Source of the DNA: JANQQZ01 sp039187315
GTDB lineage: Bacteria > Planctomycetota > Phycisphaerae > Phycisphaerales > UBA1924
Direction: 5' to 3'
NCBI GenBank assembly: GCA_039187315.1
Contig: JBCCZQ010000005.1
Location: forward strand, 19,173 to 83,172
DNA: 64,000 nucleotides
The notes under the pieces are model-generated. The model made no database searches, was not told where the DNA came from, and worked only from the letters and a program-made list of their open reading frames with translations. This document shows positions 17,522 through 26,200 of this stretch, one piece after another. Within the stretch, counting starts at the first letter, position 1; each line of letters opens with the position of its first letter. Position numbers and translations under genes: made by a program.

Positions 17522-18462
17522 GCCCGCGAGCCCGCGTCACGGGCTCCAGCTTCAGGGCGGGCTTCAGGTTGGGCAGCAGGGCGCGGATCAGGGTCGGCGA
17601 CCTGGAACGGCTCAGCAGCGGCATGCGGCCGCACCACGACCTCGGGCGGTGAACGGTCGCTCTCAGTAGGGAAGACCCTCTCGCCGATCACCCGCGTCAG
17701 CTGCTCGTAATCGGCGGCCCCCGCGGCTTCGGGTGCATATTCGAAGATCGTCTTGCCGAAGCTCGGGCTCTCGGCGAGCTTGATATTCCTGCGGATCGCC
17801 GGCTCGAACACGCGTGCGTCCGACCAGGGCTTGTCCGTGCCGCGGGCCGAGTCGAAGAAGGTCCGTAACTCCTCGACAACCTCCTGCGCGAGCGTGGTCT
17901 GCTGCTCGTGCATGCAGAGCACGACGCCGGCGACCCGGAGCGAAGGGTTCAGCGACCCGCGGACGAGCCCGACCGTCTCGAGCAGCTTGCTCACCCCTTC
18001 GAGCGCCAGGAAGTGGGCCTGCATCGGGATAAGCACCTGATCGGCCGCCGCGAGCCCGCTGAGCGTCAGCAGCCCGAGCGAGGGCGGGCAATCGATGAGC
18101 ACCGCGTCGTACCGGTCCCGGGCCCCGTCAAGCACCCGCCGGAGCCGGTGCTGGCGGTCGGGCTCACCACCGAGATCCTGCTCGATACCCGCGAGATCGG
18201 TTTCGGCCGGCAGCAGATCGAGCCGCTCGCGAGACGTGATCAGCGGTCCGTCCAGCGCCAGGTCCGGATCGAGAAGCACGTCATAGACACTATCTTGGAG
18301 GGTCGACGGGCTCTCGCCCAGATGGAGCGTGGCGTGGGCCTGGGGATCAAGGTCGACCAAGAGCACGCGGCGGCCGGACAGGGCCAGGCCGGCCGCGAGG
18401 TTGACGGTCGTCGTCGTCTTCCCGACGCCGCCCTTCTGGTTCATCAGCGCCAGGCACCGCAT
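17518..18462 (-). CDS. ParA/Soj-family ATPase, orphan
   Basis: This is a 314-residue ParA-type ATPase. MNQKGGVGKTTTTVNLAAG is the deviant Walker A, LLVDLDPQAHATLHLG the A' motif, and VLIDCPPSLG Walker B. The last 50 residues are a Pro/Ala-rich extension. ParA proteins move cargo such as chromosome origins, plasmids or surface machines by gradients on DNA. No ParB lies nearby; it is followed by the MurJ fusion (4-nt overlap), so a role in placing envelope machinery is possible. A TATACT box ends 6 nt before its ATG. Confidence 0.88.
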   Translation of the reverse strand: MRCLALMNQKGGVGKTTTTVNLAAGLALSGRRVLLVDLDPQAHATLHLGESPSTLQDSVYDVLLDPDLALDGPLITSRERLDLLPAETDLAGIEQDLGGEPDRQHRLRRVLDGARDRYDAVLIDCPPSLGLLTLSGLAAADQVLIPMQAHFLALEGVSKLLETVGLVRGSLNPSLRVAGVVLCMHEQQTTLAQEVVEELRTFFDSARGTDKPWSDARVFEPAIRRNIKLAESPSFGKTIFEYAPEAAGAADYEQLTRVIGERVFPTESDRSPPEVVVRPHAAAEPFQVADPDPRPAAQPEARPEAGARDAGSRA

Positions 18463-18468
18463 CCGGCC

Positions 18469-18474
18469 AGTATA
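18469..18474 (-). promoter_or_regulatory. Candidate -10 box for a leaderless ParA transcript
   Basis: On the minus strand TATACT ends 6 nt before the ParA ATG at 18462, which would place the first transcribed base at or next to the ATG. No -35 match is present at 16-18 nt. No Shine-Dalgarno precedes the ATG, which fits leaderless translation. Confidence 0.35.
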
Positions 18475-18569
18475 GAGAACGCGCCGGCGGAGGGTGGGCG
18501 GCGGCGATCATCCAGCCCGCCACACATCCGGATGCACATCCAGGTATGCAACGTTGACGCTTGACGCGA

Positions 18570-19976
18570 TCAGGCCTGGTCGGCTGTCGCTTCGAGGGCT
18601 GCCGGTGCGGGATCTGTTTCGCCTTCGTCGTGGTGGAGCTTGCCGGGCCTGCCGGTTTCGGCTGGGTGGAACCCCGAGGACTTCGAGAGCGTGTGGGCCT
18701 CGATCTGCTTCCGCCTGGCGACCTTGATCGCGGTGACGCCGATATAGCTGACAAAGAGCAGCACGACAGCGTACATCAGCCTGGCGCGGCCGTAGCTCGC
18801 AGCGACGCCCAGCGCGGCGAACCCCGCGCCGATGCCGTAGAGAGCAAATACAGCCCCCTTGACGCCCAGCGAGCGCTTGAGCATGTGGTGCAGATGGTCA
18901 GAGTCGGGCTCGGACAGGCTCTTGCCAGCCATCTTGCGCCGGACGATCGCGAGCGTGGTATCGATGATCGGGATCGCGTAGATAACCAGGCCGATGACAA
19001 CCAGGTGCGTTCGTCCGGTGTCGCCCAGCAGCAGGATGAGTACCACCGTGCAGTAGCCCAGCAGCAGCGAGCCGCAGTCGCCCAAGAAGATGTTCGCCGG
19101 ATTGAAGTTGTGCGGCAGGAACCCCAGGCACGCACCGAGCACCGCGAGCGCCAGCACTACTCTCTGCGTGTCGCGCGGTCCGTTGTCCGCGACGGCGAGG
19201 CCCAGTGCGATGATCAGCAGCCCCGCGACAGCGATCGCCGTCACGCCCGTCAGCAGCCCATCGAGCCCATCGATCAGGTTCGACGCGTTGCATCCTCCCA
19301 GCACGAAGGTCGCGATGATCGCCGCCCCGGCCCAGTAGACCAGATCGACCGGGATCGTATCCGGCAGCAGCGGGAGGGCGGATGGTAGGTGGATGATGAA
19401 CCCGACTGTCTCGAACGTCAGCGATCCCTCGCCCAGTTCGATCGTCGGGATACCCAGCATCTCCGCGGTCGGCATCATCAGCCCGCGTGCGACCTGCACA
19501 CCGATCTCGTCAGCAGCCAAGGCTGCCGCGGCAAACAGCTGGCCCGACACCTTCAGCCGGGGGCTGATCCCGATCACGTCGTCGAGCAGGCCCACGAGCA
19601 TGATCACGCTCATACCCAGCAGGATCGACCACGGCATGACGCGTTCGGCCTCGACAAGGATGTGCGTTGTCGGATGGAACTCGATCAGCGGGTCGATGCG
19701 GATCGCCATGATGCTATAGAACATGGCGGCGACCAGGCCCAGGAAGACCGCTGCGCCTCCCAGGTAGGCCACCGGGATCTTGTGGACCTTGCGCGGATCG
19801 GACGGCTGATCGATGATGCCGTTTGCCACCGCGAGCCGGCGCATCACCGGCGTCGCGATCAGCGTCACGATGAACGCGACGATAAACACGCCAACGTACC
19901 CGTTGAACACGCCCGTGCGTGTCAGTGTCTCCGCGGCCTCAGCTGCGGCCTCGGGCTGAACGGCCTCGGGGATCAT
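18570..19976 (-). CDS. WecA/MraY-family polyprenyl-phosphate sugar-1-phosphate transferase
   Basis: This is a 468-residue integral membrane enzyme with about eleven hydrophobic segments. Family motifs are all visible: LLDDVIGISPRLK, GCNASNLIDGLDGLLTG, FNPANIFLGDCGSLLLGY and SDHLHHML (HxHH-like loop). These enzymes start repeat-unit assembly by moving an N-acetylhexosamine phosphate onto undecaprenyl phosphate. The ATG at 19976 overlaps the epimerase stop (ATGA); a longer frame to 20030 is rejected. The charged C-terminal tail of about 50 residues is longer than usual. Last gene of the Wza-to-WecA unit. Confidence 0.9.
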   Translation of the reverse strand: MIPEAVQPEAAAEAAETLTRTGVFNGYVGVFIVAFIVTLIATPVMRRLAVANGIIDQPSDPRKVHKIPVAYLGGAAVFLGLVAAMFYSIMAIRIDPLIEFHPTTHILVEAERVMPWSILLGMSVIMLVGLLDDVIGISPRLKVSGQLFAAAALAADEIGVQVARGLMMPTAEMLGIPTIELGEGSLTFETVGFIIHLPSALPLLPDTIPVDLVYWAGAAIIATFVLGGCNASNLIDGLDGLLTGVTAIAVAGLLIIALGLAVADNGPRDTQRVVLALAVLGACLGFLPHNFNPANIFLGDCGSLLLGYCTVVLILLLGDTGRTHLVVIGLVIYAIPIIDTTLAIVRRKMAGKSLSEPDSDHLHHMLKRSLGVKGAVFALYGIGAGFAALGVAASYGRARLMYAVVLLFVSYIGVTAIKVARRKQIEAHTLSKSSGFHPAETGRPGKLHHDEGETDPAPAALEATADQA

Positions 19977-20998
19977 GCATCGGCTCCGGAGACGGCCTGC
20001 TCGCTCGCCCGGACCACCGGCCGCATCCACGCGGCGATATCGGCAACGGTTTTCTCAAGCGGTGTCGTGTGCGTGAACCCGATCGCCTCGCGTATCCGCG
20101 AAAGGTCCGGTTGTCTCCGGCGGAGGTCCTCGAATCCGGGGCCGAACGCGTCCTCGTACGCGATCTGCTCGATCACGGACGACGAGCCAGTCACCTCGAT
20201 GACCAGTTCGGCGAGACTCCGGATGCTGATCGGCTGGTCGGACCCCAGATTGAACAGCCGCCCGTGGCACGCCTGGTCTTCGATGAGTGCCGGAAGCGCC
20301 CGCACGATGTCCCGCACGTCACCGAAGCAGCGAGACTGGGCACCATCGCCGTACACGGTCAGAGGCTCGCCGCGCAGAGCGGCCTCGACAAATCGTGGCA
20401 CGACCATGCCGTACGAGCCGACCTGTCTGGGACCGACGGTATTGAAGAACCGGACGACGACGGCTGGCAGCCCGGCGTCCCGTGCGTGCCCAAGGGCGAG
20501 GAATTCGTCGAGCGCCTTGCTCGCTGCGTAGGACCACCGCGTGACCGTCGTCGGACCGAGCAGCAGGTCGTCATCCTCGCGGAAAACATCCCTCACGCCC
20601 TTGCCATAGACCTCGCTCGAAGATGCGACGAGCACGCGCGAAGGCGCGCCGTCGCTGCCAGAGCTGAGGGCGACACGCAGCAACGCCGCGGTGTCGGAAA
20701 CGTTTCGCTCCATCGCCTCTACAGGGCGGTCCATGACAAGCCGCACACCGACATGCGCCGCAAGGTGGTAGATCTCATCGAACGGTCCAAGTGTTCGGCC
20801 GGGCCCGATCGCGTCCAGCGCGTCCGCGATATCTGAGCGGACAAACCGCAGGGCCCGTTCCGGATCCGACAGCGCGAGGTTGCTCAGGCTTCCGGTCGAC
20901 AGGTTGTCGATGACCGTGACCTCGCGCCCGGATTCCAGGAGCGTCTCGACGAGGTGCGAGCCGATGAAGCCGGCCCCGCCGGTGACCAGCGCCCTCAC
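19973..20998 (-). CDS. NAD-dependent sugar epimerase/dehydratase (extended SDR)
   Basis: This is a 341-residue extended SDR acting on a nucleotide sugar. TGGAGFIGSHL binds NAD, SSSEVYGKG supplies the catalytic Ser/Thr region, and WSYAASKALDE the YxxxK pair. The nearest functional classes are UDP-glucose 4-epimerase and UDP-glucuronate decarboxylase. It lies 3 nt after the Wzc-like gene and overlaps the WecA-like gene, so it probably supplies a precursor for the polymer. Exact reaction not determinable. Confidence 0.86.
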   Translation of the reverse strand: MRALVTGGAGFIGSHLVETLLESGREVTVIDNLSTGSLSNLALSDPERALRFVRSDIADALDAIGPGRTLGPFDEIYHLAAHVGVRLVMDRPVEAMERNVSDTAALLRVALSSGSDGAPSRVLVASSSEVYGKGVRDVFREDDDLLLGPTTVTRWSYAASKALDEFLALGHARDAGLPAVVVRFFNTVGPRQVGSYGMVVPRFVEAALRGEPLTVYGDGAQSRCFGDVRDIVRALPALIEDQACHGRLFNLGSDQPISIRSLAELVIEVTGSSSVIEQIAYEDAFGPGFEDLRRRQPDLSRIREAIGFTHTTPLEKTVADIAAWMRPVVRASEQAVSGADA

Positions 20999-21001
20999 GG
21001 C

Positions 21002-23227
21002 TCAGCCCTCCGCCGCGGCACGTTTGGCGTTGTGGTACGCGTGGGCGGTGCGCATGTTCGATTTGAAGTAGCCCCCCGCGGATGCGCGCACGCCGTTGAC
21101 CACGACACCCAGGAACTCAGCGCGGGTGTCGGCCAGCTCGTTCTTCAGGCGTCCGACCATGCCGCGCTTTACGCTCAACGCACGCGTGACAAGCACCGTG
21201 CCGCCCACGCGGTTTGCCAGGGCGTAGGCGTCGCCGGCGACGATCGCCGGAGCGACGTCGATCAGGACCAGGTCGTACCTTGTTTCGAGCTCCGTCAGCA
21301 GGCGTCCCATCGGCTCCGTCGAAAGCCGCTCGAAGACGCGGTACTCCTGCGCACCGACCGTGAGCACATCCAGATTCGGCGTCTCGGTCGGGCGGACCGC
21401 CTGTTCGACCGGGAGATGGCCGCCGAGCACGTTCGCAAGCCCGGGGCCGGCTTCGAGGCCGAAGAGCCTGTGCAACGCCGGCCGTCGCAGGTTGGCATCG
21501 ATGATCAGTACGCGGCTTTCCGCCGCAGCGGCCGCCTGCGCCACGTTGGTCAGCAGCGTCGTGGCGCCAGAGCCCGGCGTGGCCGGGACGATCAGCACCG
21601 ATCGGTGTCCGGCAAGCTGGATCTTCTTGGTCATCGAAGTCCGGAGTTGTCGCACGCTTTCGGAGAAGACCCCGCTGGGGCGATCCTGGAAAGCCGTCTC
21701 CGCACGCTTCGGCCGGGAGGGGTCCTCGGCGATATCGGGAAGCATGCCCAGCACCGGCGTGCGCGGCAGCATCGCGATGTCCGAGGGGCCCTTGACACGC
21801 TGGTCCAGCAGCTCACGGAGCACGATGATGACCGAGGTGAAGCCCATCACCAGTAAGAAACCTGCCGGCACGATGATCTTGATATCGGGGAACGACATCC
21901 GATCGGGCAGCGTCGGAGCCTGGAAGAGCTGGACGCGGTTGGCCGACTCGAGCGCCGAAACGCCGCGGAGTTCGTCCAGCCGAGCCTGGTTATCCTCGAT
22001 GCGGCGCTGCGTGGCTTCAACAGATCGCTGAAGCGCCGCGATCTCCTGCGCGATCTGCGTGATCTCGTTGAGCCGGTCCGTGGCCTCTTCGATGTCATCC
22101 TGGAGTTCGGCCTGCCGCGCGTAGAGCTGTGTGAGTGTGCGGCGTATCGCGTCGATCGACTCGTCGAAGCGCAGCGAGAGCAGCGACTCGGTCTTGGCGT
22201 TGAGCTCTTCCTGGAGACCATCGATATCGGCGCGAACGACACGTATCTGCGGGTGCTCCGGCCCGAGCCCGAGCCGTTCGAACCCGCGGAGCGACGCCTG
22301 CCGTGCCTGGAGCTGCGACTGGAGCTGCTGGATCAGCGGGTCCGCGTTCACCTGCGCTCGGATGTCGTCCGGATAGGTCACGCCGGCCGGGTCGTTCAAG
22401 ATATTGAGATACTCTTTCTGTTGCGTCTCGCTGAGTGATATGAACGAATTGACCTCGTTCTTATCTTCGACCGCGAGTTTGAGCGCCTGAGCATCCTCAG
22501 AGAGCTTCGAATCGACCGACTCGAGCTGGTTGTCGATCAGCAGCCGATCGATCGCGCGCTGGTCGCGTTCCACGGCGTCGCGCAGGTCGTTGATCAGCCT
22601 GTTGAGCTGGCTGCGTGTCTCCGAGCGGCCCTGGTTCACCTGGTTGCGCGCAAAGTCCAGGTAGGCGTCCGTGACGAGGTCCACGATCGTGAAGACGTCC
22701 TGTTTCTCGGAGTACGACAGGCTCAGCTGGATGTATGTCGTGCTGGACATCGGCCTTGCGATCAGCGTTTCTTGCAGCTCGATCAGCGCGTCGCTCTTAT
22801 TCAGCCCGCCGCCGCCATCCTTGAACTGCCCTGCCCAGTTCGGGGCCTCGGCCATCAGCCTCGGGCTGTCGACGACGCCCTCGAGCACATTGAGCGAGGT
22901 CATGCTGTTGGCCTGGGTAGCCATGAAGCGCTCGAGCTCTTCCTTATTCCCGAACGACCCGAACTCAGAGATCGTCTCCCGCTCGGCGAGAACCTGGAAG
23001 AACGCCTCGGACTTGTACTGCGGCGCGAAGCGCCGGAGCGCGATGAACCCGCCCACGCCGAACGCGATGCCGATGAAACCCGCGATGATCAGGACGATGA
23101 GGTACTTCTTGAGAAGCTTGACAGGGTCGAGCGCCGTCGCGCTTGACAACGCCGGCGGCGGACTGGCGGCCACCCCGCTGGCTGCGGGTGGTCGTGCAGG
23201 ACGTGAAGGGCTTGGAGCGGTTGTCAT
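21002..23227 (-). CDS. Wzc-like chain-length/tyrosine-kinase protein with degenerate Walker A
   Basis: This is a 741-residue protein. A Pro-rich N-terminus precedes a Wzz-type domain between transmembrane segments at about 41-66 and 449-472, with long coiled coils (200-440). A C-terminal BY-kinase-like ATPase spans 520-741. The P-loop reads TPGSGATTLLTN, with Ala where the catalytic Lys should be. The A' motif is LIIDANLRRP and Walker B LVLIDVAP. The C-terminus has only three tyrosines (720, 728 region, 731) and no dense Tyr cluster. In this family the protein sets polymer length together with Wza. Kinase activity is doubtful here. Confidence 0.87.
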   Translation of the reverse strand: MTTAPSPSRPARPPAASGVAASPPPALSSATALDPVKLLKKYLIVLIIAGFIGIAFGVGGFIALRRFAPQYKSEAFFQVLAERETISEFGSFGNKEELERFMATQANSMTSLNVLEGVVDSPRLMAEAPNWAGQFKDGGGGLNKSDALIELQETLIARPMSSTTYIQLSLSYSEKQDVFTIVDLVTDAYLDFARNQVNQGRSETRSQLNRLINDLRDAVERDQRAIDRLLIDNQLESVDSKLSEDAQALKLAVEDKNEVNSFISLSETQQKEYLNILNDPAGVTYPDDIRAQVNADPLIQQLQSQLQARQASLRGFERLGLGPEHPQIRVVRADIDGLQEELNAKTESLLSLRFDESIDAIRRTLTQLYARQAELQDDIEEATDRLNEITQIAQEIAALQRSVEATQRRIEDNQARLDELRGVSALESANRVQLFQAPTLPDRMSFPDIKIIVPAGFLLVMGFTSVIIVLRELLDQRVKGPSDIAMLPRTPVLGMLPDIAEDPSRPKRAETAFQDRPSGVFSESVRQLRTSMTKKIQLAGHRSVLIVPATPGSGATTLLTNVAQAAAAAESRVLIIDANLRRPALHRLFGLEAGPGLANVLGGHLPVEQAVRPTETPNLDVLTVGAQEYRVFERLSTEPMGRLLTELETRYDLVLIDVAPAIVAGDAYALANRVGGTVLVTRALSVKRGMVGRLKNELADTRAEFLGVVVNGVRASAGGYFKSNMRTAHAYHNAKRAAAEG

Positions 23228-23293
23228 GATCGGTTCCGAATGGCGTGAAGTGTCACCCGAGTCTCTGCGGCCCGTGGCCGGTCTGTCGGTGGA

Positions 23294-26200
23294 TCAGGTG
23301 CGCTGGCGGATCATCTCGAGCACGCGATCGAGCTGGTCCTGCTGCTCCTCGTCTGGGGATTCCTGGGCCGAAAGGATTGCACGGGCCTCCTGTGCCGCGT
23401 TGTCCGCACCCGTGGCGTTACCGGTTTCCAGCCTCGCCTCCGCGAGGTGGATCAGCACGGGCGCACGTTCTGCATCGGTTGTTGCAAGCGGCAGGGCCCG
23501 TTCGAGTGTCGAGAGGCCCTCCTCGTGCTGCCCGTTCCGGAGCAGAGTCAGGCCGAGCGTGTCGAGATACCCCCGGTTGTTGGGGTAGAGCTCGGCGGCT
23601 CGGCGTGCAAACGGCAGCGCGGCCGAAGCCTCGCCCAAGTGCACCGCCATGGTGTACGCCAGGTTATTGAGCAGGTCCGCGTCGTCGGGCACCAGCTCCA
23701 AACCCCGCCGCATGTCCTCGGCAGCACGCACGTAGTCGCCGTCGCGGTACAGCGCCACAGAACGGAACTTGAGCGAACGCAGACGCAGGTTCGGGTTGGG
23801 CGAGCCCGCGATGAGCGGCTCGAGCGCCGCATACGCGTCGTCGATGCCGTCAGCCTCGATCGCCAGCAGCCGGGCCCTCGCGTACTGCGCCCATGGGGTC
23901 AGTCCGCTGGAACGGTCGATGCGGTTCATGAAGCTCAGGGCTTGCTCACGATCCTCAAGAAGAGGGATCAGGCGGTTCGCCCACATGTTGATCATCGTCG
24001 GATCGGTCTTGGCCAGCTCGTAGGCCTGCATGAGCAGACGCTCGACCTCCGGCCGGTTCTCGGCCTCCGATTCCACCGAAGCCCGGACCAGCAGCACGCG
24101 GGCATCGTCCGAGGGCAGCGCCGGATCACTCGTGACCTGCCGCGCCCGGCGCACGTCGGGCCTCGGCTGCGCCATCAGCGACTGAACGTACTTGATCCCG
24201 ATGCTCAGGTCCTTCGTCTGCTCCCAGGCACGCTCGTAATACCCCGAGGCCCTCCGGGCGCGATCGATCTCGGCAAACAGATCCCCGGCCGAAACCAGCA
24301 GCTGGAGGTTACCAGCCTCCCGCTCCAATGCCGCATCGATCACGTCCGCGGCGGCATCATCTCTGCCGAATTCGATCAGACGCCGAGCGCCACCGATTCG
24401 CACCTCGAGGTTCTCGGGATACGCCGCGATCGCGGTGATGACATCCTGCGCCGCGTCATCCATCCTGCCCATGTCGGCGAGCATCGACGACCGGAGCCGA
24501 TACGCGGTGAGGTTGGTCGGATCGAGCTCGATCGCTCGGCCGAGGTCCTCGAGCGCATCTTCAAGGAACGTGCGGTCCCGCGCGAGCATCGTCGCACGCT
24601 GGACATAGGGCATGGGAGCATCCGGGAAGGCCGCGATCGCCTCATCGATGATGCGCCGGGCCTCGGCGGTGTTGCCCAGGCCCTGGGCGACTTCCGACCG
24701 CAGGAGCCGGATCACCAGCTGGTCACGCGTCTCGGCGTCGAGCTGTGTGATCCGCTCGTCCGCCTTGTCATAGGTACCGATGCGCGTGTAGGCCTCGATG
24801 AGCCTCGGGAGCGCCTCGCGCCCAGCGGGCCCGTCCGCAGCCGGTCCGCGGAGCAGCGCTTCGTAGAGCTCGATCGCTTCGTCATACCGCCCCAGCCGTA
24901 GAAACTCTCGCCCGAGCACGGTGTCGATCACCGGGTTGGACGGATCTTGCAGCGTTCGGCCCTGCCGGAGCGTGGTCAGTGCGCGATCGGGCATGCCTCG
25001 CTCGATCAGGAACGACCCGAACGTGAGGTAGGAACGCACCGAGATCGCGTCGGGCTCATCGGAGACGAGGTAGCCCGTGAACTGTTCAACGCCGCGTGCC
25101 AGCTGGTTGCGGTTCGCGTACCACTTCGCGTCCAGCGCGACGAGCTCAAGTGAGTCGTCTTCGGCCCTCGCAGTGTCGATCGCTGCCCGCGCCGCATCGA
25201 ACTCGCTCAGGTCGATCGCCAGGTCGATCATCGCCGCCACGTTTTCGCGGAACTCGGGGCGGGCCTCGGCGATGCGCTGGCGTTCCTCGTAGGCAAGCCG
25301 CTTGTTGCCGGCGGCGCCTTCCAGCGCGAGCCACATCTGCGTGAACTGCTCATCGCTGCGGCCGAGCTCGAGGCTATCACGAGCGACTCGGAGCGCATCG
25401 GTCGTACGCCCGAGGCTGAACAGCGCTCGGAGATAATCCGTGATCAGCTCGACATCGTCCGGCCGGATGGCCAGCGCCTGCGAGAACGTATCGATCGCGC
25501 TCGTGTTCTTCCCGAGCCGGAGCTGGATCTGGGCCAGCAGGCGCAGCGTGCGTGGGTTCTGGCTGCCACGCTCGGTCGCGGCGATCAGCGTGCGCTCCGC
25601 GTCTTCGAGCCGGTCCTCGGCGAGCAGCAGGCGGGCCTGCAGCGCAAGGCCACCCGCGCCGTCGATATCACGCTCGCCGTGCTCGGCGATGATCGCCCTG
25701 GCCGAGTCGAGGTCGTCCACACGGATCGCGTGGTCGAAAGCGGCCAGCAGGATCTGTGTGTCATCGGGGGCCAGCTCGAGCGCGCGATCGATCGTTGTCG
25801 TTGCGGCCTCGATGTCTCCCGTCGAGAGGTGCACGAGATGGGTGCGGTATGCCTTCTGCGATTCGCTGATATTCAGGCCATCGATCGCGGTGATCGCAAG
25901 GTCGGCATCGCCGCCGATGCTCGCCTGCCTGCGGATCTGGGCGAGCGAGGCGCTCTCGGGCTCGATGGCGAGACCGGCGTCGGCAACCGCGGTTGCGCGA
26001 TCGAACTCGCCCAGTCTCAGCAGCATCGACGCGAGCGAGATATGCAGCCTGCCATCGCTTACGGGTGCGTTCGCCTCGATCGCGCGCTCGAGGATCGCCG
26101 CTGCTTCCAGCCGTGCCCCGCGCTCGATCGCCTGCTGCGCCTCGACCAGCGCCTGCTGCACAGGATCCTCGCTTGAGTTGGTGCCAGTCAGCGCCTGGAT

